Below are positions 16,243 to 25,334 of a stretch of 64,000 bases of DNA, piece by piece. Position 1 is the first letter of the stretch, and every line of letters starts with the position of its first letter. The position numbers and the translations under genes were made by a program. The notes beneath the pieces are model-generated. The model saw only the letters and a program-made list of their open reading frames with translations. It had not been told where the DNA came from and searched no databases. Origin of the DNA: Rhodococcus sp. P-2 (lineage in GTDB: Bacteria; Actinomycetota; Actinomycetes; Mycobacteriales; Mycobacteriaceae); contig NZ_CP066779.1 of the NCBI RefSeq assembly GCF_016598535.1, positions 1,674,001 through 1,738,000 of the forward strand, in the 5' to 3' direction.

Positions 16243-17960
16243 GCCACACTCTTCTGTCGAAGTTCACGCTTGAGAATCTTTCCGGTCGAATTGCGCGGCA
16301 ACTCTTTCCGAACCTCCAGCCGCTCGGGAAGCTTGTACGAGGCAATGCGCTTGTCTTTCAGGAACGCAACCAGAGCATCCAGCTCTAGTTCCGCCTCGGG
16401 TCGCAGTGTCACCACTGCTGCGACGCGCTCACCGAGTACTTCGTCGGGGTCGCCGATGACGGCCACGTCCGCAACTGCCGGATGCTCGGCGATCAATCCC
16501 TCCAATTCGGCTGGAGCGATGTTCATTCCACCGCGGATCACAAGGTCTTTGCCTCGATCCAGGTAGCGGAGGAACTGTCCATGGTCACCGGCGATTTCGA
16601 AGATGTCTCCGGTGCAGAGGAATCCGCGTTCGTCGAACGGTGACGGACGATCGCCGAGATAACCGGCAAAGACTGTCGGTCCGCTGATGCGCAACTCACC
16701 CGGTTGCCCGACTTCGGTGATGTCCTTGCCGGTGACCACGTCGACCAAGCGCACGTCCATCCAGTCCGAGATCCTGGTGCTCCAGTGAAAGTTCTCGACA
16801 CCGAAGCGAGGGAAGTACCGTGCGCGGTCGTCCGGATCCGGCATGTCCGCGGGCGAAGAGAGCAGACTGATTCCTTCGTTGGAACCGAAGAAGTTGATGA
16901 CTCCGATTCCGTACCGCTCCTGCCATCCCCGCACCATCGGAGGTTGCAGCGGCACCGAACCCGAACCTATCCGCGTCAGGCTCGACAGGTCGACTGCCGC
17001 GAGCATCGACTCGTCGGCGAGCAGCATCCACAACAACGCAGGCGGCGCTACCGTGTACGTCACTCGCTCGGCCTCGATCTGCCCGAGGAACACTCGAAGG
17101 TCGAACGGGTGGTGCTGTACCAGTACACATCCCGTGCGAAGCCACGGCAGGAACATTCCGTTGATTCCGGCCATGTTGACCATCGGGAACGGGTTCAACA
17201 AGACGTCGCCGACGACGATGTCGGGAGCATCGATCGTGGCCCAGCAGATGGCCAGCCATTCGTAGTGTGAACGTGGGACCCCCTTCGGCTCGCTTTCGGT
17301 TCCGGAGGTCCAACAGATCGTCATCGCGTCGTTGGGGTCGTTCGGATCTTCGGTGTTCCGCCTGTCCAATTCACTGCGCTGCGTTTCGGTGGCCGCCTGA
17401 GGACTCAGCCCATCGACGCCTGCCGGCAACTCGGCCGGAAGCTCGGACGCGGGAGCGTAGGCGAATACCGATCTCAGGGAGGGGATCCTGGATCTGATTG
17501 CTGCGATCTCCGTAGCGGGGAGTCTGTCACCGAAGCTGGGTACGGTGACAAACGCTGCAAACGCTGCCTGGTTGGCCATTCCTTCCACTTCACGTTCGCG
17601 GTACTGCATGGGCAAGGGTGAGACCACGATCCCCAGCGACCACGCGGCAAGGTAGACCTCGACCAGTTCGACCGTGTTGGGCATCTGCACGCCCAGAACA
17701 TCTCCCCGGCTCAAGCCCACCTCACTGAATCGAGCAGCGAGCGAGATGACTTCACTGTCCAGTTGGTTCCAGCTGAGGCGCCGTGGATCTCCGCCTGACA
17801 ACTCGCTCCGGTTCGCCGGATCAACCACCGCGAGTTCGTCACCGCGCACCCGCACTTGCGTCCGGAACACCTGATCGATCGTCTCTTCGGACCACCACCC
17901 CTTCGAGGTGTATTCGTCCACCTTGCTGCGAGGGTGCAATCCCCTGTGTGTCTTGTTCAT
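16239..17960 (-). CDS. AMP-forming acyl-CoA synthetase
   Basis: A 573-residue ANL-superfamily enzyme. The P-loop-like motif is WTSGTESEPKGVPRSH (about 215-230). The adenylate motifs FFGSNEG and the hinge GDIFEIAGDHGQFLRYLDRGKDLVIRGGMNI follow, and the catalytic Lys is in STGKILKREL near the C-terminus. It should activate a carboxylic acid to its CoA ester. It resembles the cyclohexanecarboxylate and aromatic acid ligases. It starts 12 nt after the solute-binding protein gene and overlaps the epoxide-hydrolase-like gene by 4 nt, so its substrate is probably what the transporter brings in. Confidence 0.88.
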   Translation of the reverse strand: MNKTHRGLHPRSKVDEYTSKGWWSEETIDQVFRTQVRVRGDELAVVDPANRSELSGGDPRRLSWNQLDSEVISLAARFSEVGLSRGDVLGVQMPNTVELVEVYLAAWSLGIVVSPLPMQYREREVEGMANQAAFAAFVTVPSFGDRLPATEIAAIRSRIPSLRSVFAYAPASELPAELPAGVDGLSPQAATETQRSELDRRNTEDPNDPNDAMTICWTSGTESEPKGVPRSHYEWLAICWATIDAPDIVVGDVLLNPFPMVNMAGINGMFLPWLRTGCVLVQHHPFDLRVFLGQIEAERVTYTVAPPALLWMLLADESMLAAVDLSSLTRIGSGSVPLQPPMVRGWQERYGIGVINFFGSNEGISLLSSPADMPDPDDRARYFPRFGVENFHWSTRISDWMDVRLVDVVTGKDITEVGQPGELRISGPTVFAGYLGDRPSPFDERGFLCTGDIFEIAGDHGQFLRYLDRGKDLVIRGGMNIAPAELEGLIAEHPAVADVAVIGDPDEVLGERVAAVVTLRPEAELELDALVAFLKDKRIASYKLPERLEVRKELPRNSTGKILKRELRQKSVA

Positions 17961-17972
17961 TCGCGTCTCGTT

Positions 17973-19256
17973 TCAGTTCTCGTAACGGCCGGAAATGTCG
18001 ATCACGTCGCCCTGCTTCTCGAACGCCTGGGTGGCGGCGTTCCACTCGAACGGCTGGAATGCCAGGATTCCCAATGCATGATCGGCGGTCATCGTGAACT
18101 TGATTCCGTCGATGAACATCGGCGGGTGGTAGTCCTGCGTTCGCGCGGCACTCATGATCGTGGCGCGTGAGAGTCCGTCGGACGACTGAGAGGCCCGAGT
18201 GAAGTTGTCCACCAACAGGTCACCGATGGCCCAGCCGTTCACGGTGTAACTGTTGGTCGGGGAATCGGCACCGTGAGCAGCTGCACCGGCCAGGTAGTCA
18301 CGCACCGCCGCGTCGTCCTTGTAGAGAGCGTTGTTGGGATCCTTGAGCCACACCATCACCTGCTGCCCGTCGGCAGCATCACCGGCGGGTGCGTACAGGG
18401 TCGCACCGTCGACGCAGTTCGACGGCTGTATCACGGTATCGGGCTTCCATCCGACGCGTCCGATCGCCTGAGTGATCGCGAGGCAGTCGGTGGTGACACC
18501 GGCAACCACCAAAACCTCGGCGCCGCTGGCCTTGAGAGTCGACGCCGCCGTCTTGGGGTCGGTCAAGGCTTCCTCGGCCGCAATCTCGAAGTTGGTTCCT
18601 TCGATCGCGGATTTGAAGCCGTTGGCGATCCCTTGTCCGGACTCCGTCTGGTTCGTGGCCAGTGCAACCTTGGCGCCGTTCGGATACTTCTTCTTCAAGC
18701 TTTCGACCACGACCTCCATCTCGACGCCCGGATCCGGTAGATACTCCGTGGTCCACGGGAAGTCTTCGATGACCCGGAACTCGGGCATGCCTGCCTGCGC
18801 AAAGAGGAGCGGCACGCACGCGGTAGTCTGATCGTCCGCGATCGCGTTCAACTGCCCGGCTCCGAAGGTGCCCAGAACGTCGACCTTGTCCTTCTGAATG
18901 AACTCTCCGACATTGGCTTTGGCGCGCTCCGGGGAGAATGCATCGTCCTTGACCACGACGTCGAGCTTGACACCGCCGACACCACCGGCCGCGTTCGCCA
19001 CCTCGAACCGTGCTCGCATTCCTTCGATCACGTTGCCGACTGCGTCGGCGAGCGGGCCGGACGTCGGCCCACTCCAGCCCACCGTGAGTTTGTCGGTGAT
19101 CGGCGCTGCAGCACCACTGGGGTCGCTGCAGTCGTCGACCGATACTGCGCCGGCCGATGTCGACGTGTCGCTCTGTGCGTCGGAGCTGCCGCCGCAGGCC
19201 GAAAGGAGTAGTGCTGCAGCGGCGATGACTGCGGGAATCGTGGTCTGCCTTTTCAT
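17973..19256 (-). CDS. Liv-type ABC transporter solute-binding lipoprotein
   Basis: A 427-residue type I periplasmic-binding protein of the HAAT family (LivK/AmiC-like). Its lipoprotein signal ends LLSAC with the modified Cys at position 21. Mature regions LTVGWSGPTSGPLADAVGNVIEGMRARFEVANAAGGVGG and LVVAGVTTDCLAITQAIGRVGW are typical. The start at 19256 has an AAGGAA site; a longer reading frame to 19331 overlaps livM. It is the last transporter gene, directly followed by an acyl-CoA synthetase, which points to an organic acid rather than an amino acid as ligand. Confidence 0.88.
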   Translation of the reverse strand: MKRQTTIPAVIAAAALLLSACGGSSDAQSDTSTSAGAVSVDDCSDPSGAAAPITDKLTVGWSGPTSGPLADAVGNVIEGMRARFEVANAAGGVGGVKLDVVVKDDAFSPERAKANVGEFIQKDKVDVLGTFGAGQLNAIADDQTTACVPLLFAQAGMPEFRVIEDFPWTTEYLPDPGVEMEVVVESLKKKYPNGAKVALATNQTESGQGIANGFKSAIEGTNFEIAAEEALTDPKTAASTLKASGAEVLVVAGVTTDCLAITQAIGRVGWKPDTVIQPSNCVDGATLYAPAGDAADGQQVMVWLKDPNNALYKDDAAVRDYLAGAAAHGADSPTNSYTVNGWAIGDLLVDNFTRASQSSDGLSRATIMSAARTQDYHPPMFIDGIKFTMTADHALGILAFQPFEWNAATQAFEKQGDVIDISGRYEN

Positions 19257-19314
19257 GTCGTCCAATTCCTTGCTGTGTGTGGAGAGAAACGATTGCGGGC
19301 GAGGGAGATGGTGC

Positions 19315-20403
19315 TCAGGTGCGAGGCTCACCCTCGCGATATTTGGGATGATCTGCGGGAACCACGAGGACGAACCGTCGGAGAACGCTGTTGATTCGGC
19401 CGACGATTCCGTCAGGCATCAAGAACACGATCGCGATCAGTACCGCGCCGAACACCACTCCCGACACGGGGCCGTCGGTGACGCTGCCGGTGTAGTACGG
19501 CAGGAACACCACTGCCGTTGCCCCGACGATCGGGCCGAATTGGGTTGCGATTCCGCCCAATACCAGTCCGGTGATGAACTCGATCGACTTCATCAGCGAG
19601 AAGGACTCGGGCGAGAGCGCGCCGATGTACATCGTGAACAGCGAACCTGCCAGGCCCGTGATCGCGCCGGAAAGCCCGAAGGCGAGAATCTTGACCTTCG
19701 CGACATTGATGCCGTTTGCGCTCGCCGCGATCTCGTTGTCGCGCACCGCGACCATAGCCAGACCGAATCGACTCTTGACGAGATTGCGGATCAGGAGCAT
19801 GACAACTGCCAGCGTCACCACCGACACCCAGAAGATCCAGAGGTAGGTGTCGGCTCGGGTCAGACCGGTCCATTTCGGCGGGACCAGAAGATTTGCACGA
19901 ACGACCATGCCGGCGGCGCCACCGGTCAGATCGCCCGTCTTGCGGATCACTTCGGGAAATGCCACAGCAACGGCGAGCGTAACGAGAGCCAGATACAGCC
20001 CCTTGATCCGCAACGAGGGAAGCCCGACGAGAAGCCCTAGTGCAAAACACAATACGACTGCCATCGGGATCGTGGTCAAGGGTGAGTATCCGCGATCGAC
20101 GATCAGAACGCCGGTCGTGTACGCGCCTAGGCCGAAGAAAGCAGAATGGCCGATCGACAGAAGTCCGGTGTAGCCGCTGACGATATTCAGTCCGGCAATG
20201 GCAATCGCAATGATGAAGACGCTCGTGAACTGCCCCACGCGAAACGGCGCGCTCTGTGACGCGAGAAGCAACGCACACACGGCGGCCACAAGCAGAACCA
20301 ACTGGAGTACCCGGTACGAGGTCGATCCGGCGACCACTACACGCGGTCGCCCGACCGCCTTCTCGGCGACCGCAGGTTCATTTCTCTCGGCAAGCGTCGT
20401 CAT
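19315..20403 (-). CDS. Branched-chain-type ABC permease, LivM-like
   Basis: A 362-residue permease with about 10 membrane segments. It has the LivM core GLNIVSGYTGLLSIGHSAFFGLGAY and the EAA-like loop VKSRFGLAMVAVRDNEIAASANGINVAKVKILAF. The ATG at 20403 overlaps the LivH stop by 4 nt; the open frame that continues upstream to 21543 runs over livH in another phase and is not coding. The membrane part of the importer. Confidence 0.9.
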   Translation of the reverse strand: MTTLAERNEPAVAEKAVGRPRVVVAGSTSYRVLQLVLLVAAVCALLLASQSAPFRVGQFTSVFIIAIAIAGLNIVSGYTGLLSIGHSAFFGLGAYTTGVLIVDRGYSPLTTIPMAVVLCFALGLLVGLPSLRIKGLYLALVTLAVAVAFPEVIRKTGDLTGGAAGMVVRANLLVPPKWTGLTRADTYLWIFWVSVVTLAVVMLLIRNLVKSRFGLAMVAVRDNEIAASANGINVAKVKILAFGLSGAITGLAGSLFTMYIGALSPESFSLMKSIEFITGLVLGGIATQFGPIVGATAVVFLPYYTGSVTDGPVSGVVFGAVLIAIVFLMPDGIVGRINSVLRRFVLVVPADHPKYREGEPRT

Positions 20404-21296
20404 ACCCGCTCCAGTTTCTTGGTACCGAACAGTCCATTGGGTCGGACGAAGAGGATCACCACGATGATCAACAGGGCGGACGTCTGCTGCAGCGAGCCGC
20501 CGATCACCGAAATGTAGCCGCTGAGCATCGATTCCAGGACACCGATCGTCAACCCGCCGACCACGGCGCCGACGAGACTGTCCAGACCGCCGAACAGCGC
20601 TGCGGCGGATGCTGCGATGAAGATCGGGAACATGGTCGTGAGACCGAGTTGTTGCGGCGAGAGCGGAGTGACCAGGACACCGGCCAGGGCACCGATCGCG
20701 GCCGCAACACCCCAACCGATCGCCAGGATCCGGCTGGTCGAAACCCCCGCGAGAGTGGCAGATTCGGCATTGTCCGCGACTGCACGCATGTGCAAACCGA
20801 CTCTCGTCTTGCGAAAGAGCAAGGACATCAACACAAGTAGGACAACGAGCGCCACAAGTACGCCGAGTGCGTCGCCGTACACGCGCGCACCGCCCACCGA
20901 GATGTAGTCGGTGGGACCGTTCGGGAACGGGCTTGGCATGATCTTCGTATCGCTCCCCCACAGCATCCCGGCGAGTGAGTTGAGCCCGGTGAACAATCCC
21001 AGTGCCACGATCAGCACCGCCATGTCGCTTCGACGCTGTACCGGCCGGATCAGCAGACGCTCCATCAACGCTCCGAGCAGGAACCCCAATGCAAGGGCCG
21101 CTCCGATCGCCGACCAGATCGGCCACGACATCGTCGTCAGCCACCAAGCGACAAAAGTTGTGAACAGCGCCAACTCGCCCTGAGCGAAGTTGATCGTGCC
21201 GGTGGCACGAAACACCACCACGAGTGCCAGCGCGAGAATTGCGTAGATCGACCCGTTGGTCAATCCCGAGATGAGTCGTTCGAGAAAGAGTGTCAC
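20400..21296 (-). CDS. Branched-chain-type ABC permease, LivH-like
   Basis: A 298-residue permease. LTNGSIYAILALALVVVFRATGTINFAQGELALF is the classic LivH N-terminus, and the coupling loop is RKTRVGLHMRAVADNAESATLAGVSTSRILAIGW. The start is GTG, 3 nt after the LivF stop codon. It forms the second half of the transmembrane channel with the LivM-like protein. Confidence 0.9.
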   Translation of the reverse strand: MTLFLERLISGLTNGSIYAILALALVVVFRATGTINFAQGELALFTTFVAWWLTTMSWPIWSAIGAALALGFLLGALMERLLIRPVQRRSDMAVLIVALGLFTGLNSLAGMLWGSDTKIMPSPFPNGPTDYISVGGARVYGDALGVLVALVVLLVLMSLLFRKTRVGLHMRAVADNAESATLAGVSTSRILAIGWGVAAAIGALAGVLVTPLSPQQLGLTTMFPIFIAASAAALFGGLDSLVGAVVGGLTIGVLESMLSGYISVIGGSLQQTSALLIIVVILFVRPNGLFGTKKLERV

Positions 21297-21299
21297 CGT

Positions 21300-22013
21300 T
21301 TACTCCTGGTACCCGAGGTAAGCGCTGCGCACGACGTCGTCGGAACGAAATTCCTCGGGCGTTCCGGCAGCGACGATGATGCCTACGTCGAGCAGGAATA
21401 CCTTCGTCGCGAGTTTCATCGCGAGATCGGCGTTCTGTTCCACGATCAGCAATGCAGTTCCATCGCTCCGGTTGATCGCACCGAGCGTGTCGAATAATTC
21501 GGCGATGACGATGGGGGCAAGTCCCAGACTGGGCTCGTCGCACAACAGTAAGGTGGGACGGCTCATCAACGCCCTTGCGACTGCGAGCATCTGCTGTTCA
21601 CCGCCGGACAGCGAACCGGCCAACTGTGTGGACCTCCTCGCGAGCACCGGGAAAGTCTCACACCACCGCTCGATGTCGGCCTCGATCTCCGCCTTGTCCT
21701 TACGAAGCGCAGCGCCGACGAGAAGGTTGTCACGTACCGACAGTTGTCCGAGAGTTCCACGGCCCTGTGGGACAAGGCTGACGCCGGCGGCGACGGCGCG
21801 TTCAGGTTTGGATCCCAACGGCGAACCGTTGAAGGTGATCGTTCCCTGATGCGGAATCAATCCGGCCAGAGCACGCATCATGGTGGTCTTGCCGGCACCG
21901 TTCGCGCCGAGAACGACAGCTACCCCGCCGGGTTCCACGTCGAGCGAAATCCCGTGCAGTACGTTGCCTCGCCCGTAACCGGCATGCAGATCGTCGACGC
22001 TGAGCAGGGTCAT
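21300..22013 (-). CDS. ABC transporter ATPase, LivF-like
   Basis: A 237-residue ATPase with Walker A GANGAGKTT (about residue 36), signature LSGGEQQ, Walker B LLLCDEPS and a switch His after LLIVEQN. The motif GISLDVEPGGVAVVLGANGAGKTT and the C-terminal length identify the LivF type. Its start overlaps the LivG stop (ATGA). Confidence 0.9.
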   Translation of the reverse strand: MTLLSVDDLHAGYGRGNVLHGISLDVEPGGVAVVLGANGAGKTTMMRALAGLIPHQGTITFNGSPLGSKPERAVAAGVSLVPQGRGTLGQLSVRDNLLVGAALRKDKAEIEADIERWCETFPVLARRSTQLAGSLSGGEQQMLAVARALMSRPTLLLCDEPSLGLAPIVIAELFDTLGAINRSDGTALLIVEQNADLAMKLATKVFLLDVGIIVAAGTPEEFRSDDVVRSAYLGYQE

Positions 22014-22813
22014 GCCGCACGCCCCAGATAAGCATTGATCACGGCGTCGTTCTGCTGGATCTCCGCCGGAGTACCTTCAGCGATCTTGTGGCCGAAGTTC
22101 AGTGCGACAACATGATCGGAGATACCCAGCACCAATCCCATGTGGTGTTCGACCAGAAGCGCGCCAAAGCCGAAGTCGTCGCGGAGCGAGACGATCAGTT
22201 CTCCCAACTCCTTGACTTCGCTGTGTGTGAGCCCACCGGCGGGTTCGTCGAGCAGAAGCAGCGAAGGCTCGGACATCAATGCTCGTGCCAGTTCGACACG
22301 CTTGAGAGTTCCGAACGGTAGACCGGACGCGGGTGCGTTGGCGACGTCGACGAGTTCGAGACGTTCGAGCAGGTACCAGGCCTTCTCTCGTAGTTCTCGG
22401 ACTCGGGCGCGCGCCGGAGGCCAACCGAGAAGCCCACTCGCGAGCCCGAAGCGGCCTCGCGACGATCCCCCGACCATCGTGTTGTCGAAGACGCTCATGC
22501 CGCCGAACAGAGCGAGATTCTGAAAAGTTCGGGCGATCCCGGCAGATGCCAACGCATAGGGGCGCAATCCCAAGAGGTCGGTTCCTTGCCAGGTGATGAC
22601 ACCGCGACTCGGTTCGTAAATCCTTGTGATGCAGTTGAACAGCGTGGTCTTACCAGCGCCGTTGGGTCCGATGAGTCCGCAGATCTGACCCGCGCGGACG
22701 TCGAAGCCGACGTCGTCGAGAGCCGTGACTCCGCCGAACTCGATCGACACGTCGGAAAGCGTGAGTACGACCGGTGCATTCCCAGGTTGTGCGGGTGGTG
22801 TGTTTCCAAGCAT
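22010..22813 (-). CDS. ABC transporter ATPase, LivG-like (first gene of the operon)
   Basis: A 267-residue ATPase. Walker A is GPNGAGKTTLFNCI, followed by IARTFQNLALFGGMSVFDNTMVG, which is characteristic of LivG; Walker B is LLLLDEPAGG. The ATG at 22813 has GAGGAGG 8 nt upstream; an ATG at 22840 lies before that site and is not favoured. It is the first gene of an eight-gene leftward operon (LivG, F, H, M, solute-binding protein, acyl-CoA synthetase, epoxide-hydrolase-like, LLM). Confidence 0.9.
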   Translation of the reverse strand: MLGNTPPAQPGNAPVVLTLSDVSIEFGGVTALDDVGFDVRAGQICGLIGPNGAGKTTLFNCITRIYEPSRGVITWQGTDLLGLRPYALASAGIARTFQNLALFGGMSVFDNTMVGGSSRGRFGLASGLLGWPPARARVRELREKAWYLLERLELVDVANAPASGLPFGTLKRVELARALMSEPSLLLLDEPAGGLTHSEVKELGELIVSLRDDFGFGALLVEHHMGLVLGISDHVVALNFGHKIAEGTPAEIQQNDAVINAYLGRAA

Positions 22814-22927
22814 TGGTTTCACCTCCTCGTGACACTTCAATTAACAGTGTGATAGAGATTACTACAGTAAGCAGAGGCACTCCGTCAACGTGCGGCCCCC
22901 GATCCGGAGCCGAGAAGGGACATCATC
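22814..22927. promoter_or_regulatory. Divergent promoter region of the transporter and SnoaL operons
   Basis: For the rightward operon a TTAACA (22841-22846) and TACAGT (22863-22868) pair with a 16-nt spacer looks like -35/-10. A dyad ACACT-N9-AGTGT (22832-22850) and the motif shared with the thiolase promoter region (22860-22882) are the candidate operators. Confidence 0.6.
22860..22882 (+). promoter_or_regulatory. Shared catabolic-island motif, copy 1
   Basis: TACTACA-N3-AGCAGAG-N2-ACTC. It matches the copy at 30635-30657 at 18 of 23 positions. It overlaps the predicted -10 box of the SnoaL-like operon, as a repressor operator would. Confidence 0.55.
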
Positions 22928-23515
22928 GTGAGGTCCAACAACATTCACGCAGTCGACAGCGGCGGGGGCCCAGACGTCAGGGACTACAGCCCGGTCGACG
23001 CTCTCGTCGCCAAGCAGGAAATCTACGAGGTTCTGACTCGTTTCCTCCGAGCCGCAGACCGCGGCGACGTCGAGGACGCCAGGCGGTGTTATCTGCCCGG
23101 CGCAACCGAAGACCACGGGGGTGTCTTCACCGGCACCGCCGACGACTACATCGACCACATCGCCGGGGCCATCACCCACCCACGGTCGCTGACCACCCAC
23201 GCAATGACCAACGTCTTGATCGAACTCGACGGGAATGCCGCAGACGTCGAGTCTTACGTGCTCGCATTCGCGCGAATCAAGCACTCGTCCGGCATAGCCG
23301 ACACACTCACCTCAGCGCGCCTGATCGACCGCTTCGGGTACGAGGACGGCAGGTGGGGAATCCGCCACCGCGCACTGCGGTGGGACTGGAACCACGACAT
23401 GGCCACAGCCGAAGGCTGGATCTTCGGGATGCTCGCGCCTGAAACGTCATTGAAGAAGAGCAAGAAATTCCCCGACGACCTCATCTACACCCGGCAGACA
23501 CAGGAGAACTCATGA
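22928..23515 (+). CDS. SnoaL-like (NTF2-fold) protein
   Basis: A 195-residue protein of the SnoaL_4 type. A helical start (DALVAKQEIYEVLTRFLRAADRGDVEDARRCYLPGA) leads into the barrel (TTHAMTNVLIELDG...RLIDRFGYEDGRWGIRHRALRWDW), which is typical of subunits or cyclase-like proteins in aromatic and steroid catabolism. The GTG start has a GAGAAGGGA site. It is the first gene of a four-gene operon and overlaps the SDR by 4 nt. The reaction is unknown; a dehydratase or isomerase step is common in relatives. Confidence 0.8.
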   Translation: MRSNNIHAVDSGGGPDVRDYSPVDALVAKQEIYEVLTRFLRAADRGDVEDARRCYLPGATEDHGGVFTGTADDYIDHIAGAITHPRSLTTHAMTNVLIELDGNAADVESYVLAFARIKHSSGIADTLTSARLIDRFGYEDGRWGIRHRALRWDWNHDMATAEGWIFGMLAPETSLKKSKKFPDDLIYTRQTQENS

Positions 23516-24282
23516 CAACGTTTCGCGGAACTCCGGTCGAGGGCGCGACCGTCCTCGTCACCGGAGCCAATCGAGGCCTCGGCCTGGCTTTCGTCCAACA
23601 GGCGAAGTTGATGGGCGCAGCCAAAATCTATGCAGGGGTGCGAAATCCCGACGAGGTGCCGGCAGAGCTCCGAGCCGCCGGTGCACACATCGTCGAACTC
23701 GACGTCACCGATCCAGGACTCGTCGACGCGGCCGCCGGGGCGTGCGGTGACACCACGGTCGTCGTCAACAACGCCGGACTGTTCACCGGGAATCGCTTGA
23801 TCGAGGCCGACGACCGAGAGGCCGCTCGGGCCGAGATGGAGGTCAACTACTTCGGGCCTTTGACGATGATTCGAGCCTTCGCGCCGGTGCTCGCAGCCCG
23901 CGGTGGAGGATCGATAGTCAACGTCTTGTCAGTCGCCGCAATCGCACCCACCGCCTTCATGGGCGGCTATTCACCAGCCAAGGCGGCTGCTCTATCACTC
24001 GGCGGCATCGCTCGCGCCGAACTCGAACCGCACGGCATCACCGTCACCTCGTTGATCGTCGGCAGCGTCGACACCCGCATGGCGTCACACGTGCAGGGCC
24101 ACAAGGAGAATCCTCTCGACATCGCCGCGACCGGACTCGCCGCGATGCAACGCGGCGAGTGGACGTGCGACACCGATTTCATGGCAATCGATGCCCGTGC
24201 GCGCCTGGCTCGCGACCCGATTCGGTACGAACGTGGCCTGGGCAAGCTCCTCTTCGCCGGCGAACTGACCACCCGATCATGA
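23512..24282 (+). CDS. Short-chain dehydrogenase/reductase
   Basis: A 256-residue SDR. The coenzyme motif is TGANRGLGLAF (residues 17-27), with VVNNAG, the catalytic Ser in VLSVAAIAP and YSPAK (Tyr, Lys). The acidic residue after beta-strand 2 is not obvious (AKIYAGVRNPDEV suggests Arg, favouring NADP). It overlaps its neighbours on both sides by 3-4 nt, in the operon SnoaL-SDR-DapB/AmDH-like-acyl-CoA synthetase. Confidence 0.87.
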   Translation: MTTFRGTPVEGATVLVTGANRGLGLAFVQQAKLMGAAKIYAGVRNPDEVPAELRAAGAHIVELDVTDPGLVDAAAGACGDTTVVVNNAGLFTGNRLIEADDREAARAEMEVNYFGPLTMIRAFAPVLAARGGGSIVNVLSVAAIAPTAFMGGYSPAKAAALSLGGIARAELEPHGITVTSLIVGSVDTRMASHVQGHKENPLDIAATGLAAMQRGEWTCDTDFMAIDARARLARDPIRYERGLGKLLFAGELTTRS

Positions 24283-25334
24283 CCGATCCGATTCGTGTTG
24301 CCCAGTGGGCGACCGGAGCCATCGGCAAGACCGCGCTACGCGGAATCATCGATCGCCCCGACCTCGAGTTGGTCGGCCTGTACGTGTACAGCGACGCCAA
24401 GGCCGGTCGCGATGCCGGCGACATAGCCAGACGCGCGCCGACGGGCGTGATCGCCACACGCAGCGTGGACGAGATCATCCGCTCGCGCCCACAGGTTCTC
24501 ATCCACAGTCCACGTTTGCAGATTCCGTACGGACGCCACGACGACGATCTGTGCCGTCTGCTTCGCGCCGGGATCAACGTGATCACGACGGCCGGGCAGC
24601 ACTTCCCCCGCGCACACGGCACCGAGCGCGAGCACATGTTCGCCCAAGCATGCAAGGAAGGTGATTCGACGCTCTTCGGCGTCGGGGTGAGCCCGGGTGT
24701 CATCGGTGAGCGATTGGCGTTGGCGCTGACGGGAACATCGATCGAACTCGACCGCATCACGATCGACGAGGTGCTCGACGCTCGCGGCATGCCTGACCCC
24801 GACTTCGCGTTCACCGTCATGGGAATGGGCTCGCCCCCGGAAGAACTGGACGGCACCGGGCCGTTACCCTCGCTGTACGCGTCGCTGTATCTGGAAACCA
24901 TCGCGTTCATGTGCGAACGACTGGGCATCACCTACGACGAAGTCGTGTCCGATCACAGGGTCGTCGCGGCGCGAACGGATCTCGACGTCGCCGCCGGACG
25001 CATCGCCGCGGGAACCGTCGGAACCACCGAATGGCGCTGGCACGCAATCGTCGACGGAAAGCAGTTCCTCACTCTGGCCATCATCTGGACCATGGAACCC
25101 GATCGCGAGGAATACGTGGGGCGCGATCAATGGGAGGTCCACCTGTACGGCAAACCCGAGATCGTGATGACCGTCAATCTCGTCGAACCACAAGATCCGA
25201 ACAGCCGGACAACCGCCGGTCAGTTCATCACCGCGGGCCCGGCACTACGCGCCGTCGAGCATGTACTCGCAGCTCCCACCGGCGTTTTCGAACCCCCTGT
25301 CTTTGCCCCCTTCAGATTGGAGCATTCAGCATGA
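24279..25334 (+). CDS. DapB_N / amine-dehydrogenase-like NAD(P)H oxidoreductase
   Basis: A 351-residue protein. The N-terminal Rossmann segment RVAQWATGAIGKTALRGIIDRPDLELVGLYVYSDAKAGRDAGD is that of the dihydrodipicolinate-reductase-like family that includes native amine dehydrogenases. The C-terminal half lacks the DapB tetramer motif, so it is not a lysine-biosynthesis enzyme. Relatives are common in actinobacterial catabolic clusters. The start codon overlaps the SDR stop, and the stop overlaps the synthetase start (ATGA). The substrate is unknown; reduction of an imine or ketone on the pathway intermediate is possible. Confidence 0.8.
   Translation: MTDPIRVAQWATGAIGKTALRGIIDRPDLELVGLYVYSDAKAGRDAGDIARRAPTGVIATRSVDEIIRSRPQVLIHSPRLQIPYGRHDDDLCRLLRAGINVITTAGQHFPRAHGTEREHMFAQACKEGDSTLFGVGVSPGVIGERLALALTGTSIELDRITIDEVLDARGMPDPDFAFTVMGMGSPPEELDGTGPLPSLYASLYLETIAFMCERLGITYDEVVSDHRVVAARTDLDVAAGRIAAGTVGTTEWRWHAIVDGKQFLTLAIIWTMEPDREEYVGRDQWEVHLYGKPEIVMTVNLVEPQDPNSRTTAGQFITAGPALRAVEHVLAAPTGVFEPPVFAPFRLEHSA

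Noticed and set aside
20403..21543. Open frame extending the LivM gene upstream by 380 codons
   Set aside because: It runs through livH and livF in another phase, is Arg-rich without domain similarity, and LivM has a good ATG overlapping the livH stop.
24911..25330. Upstream extension of the second acyl-CoA synthetase
   Set aside because: It overlaps the DapB/AmDH-like gene in another phase; the ATG at 25331 overlaps its stop as in the rest of the operon.
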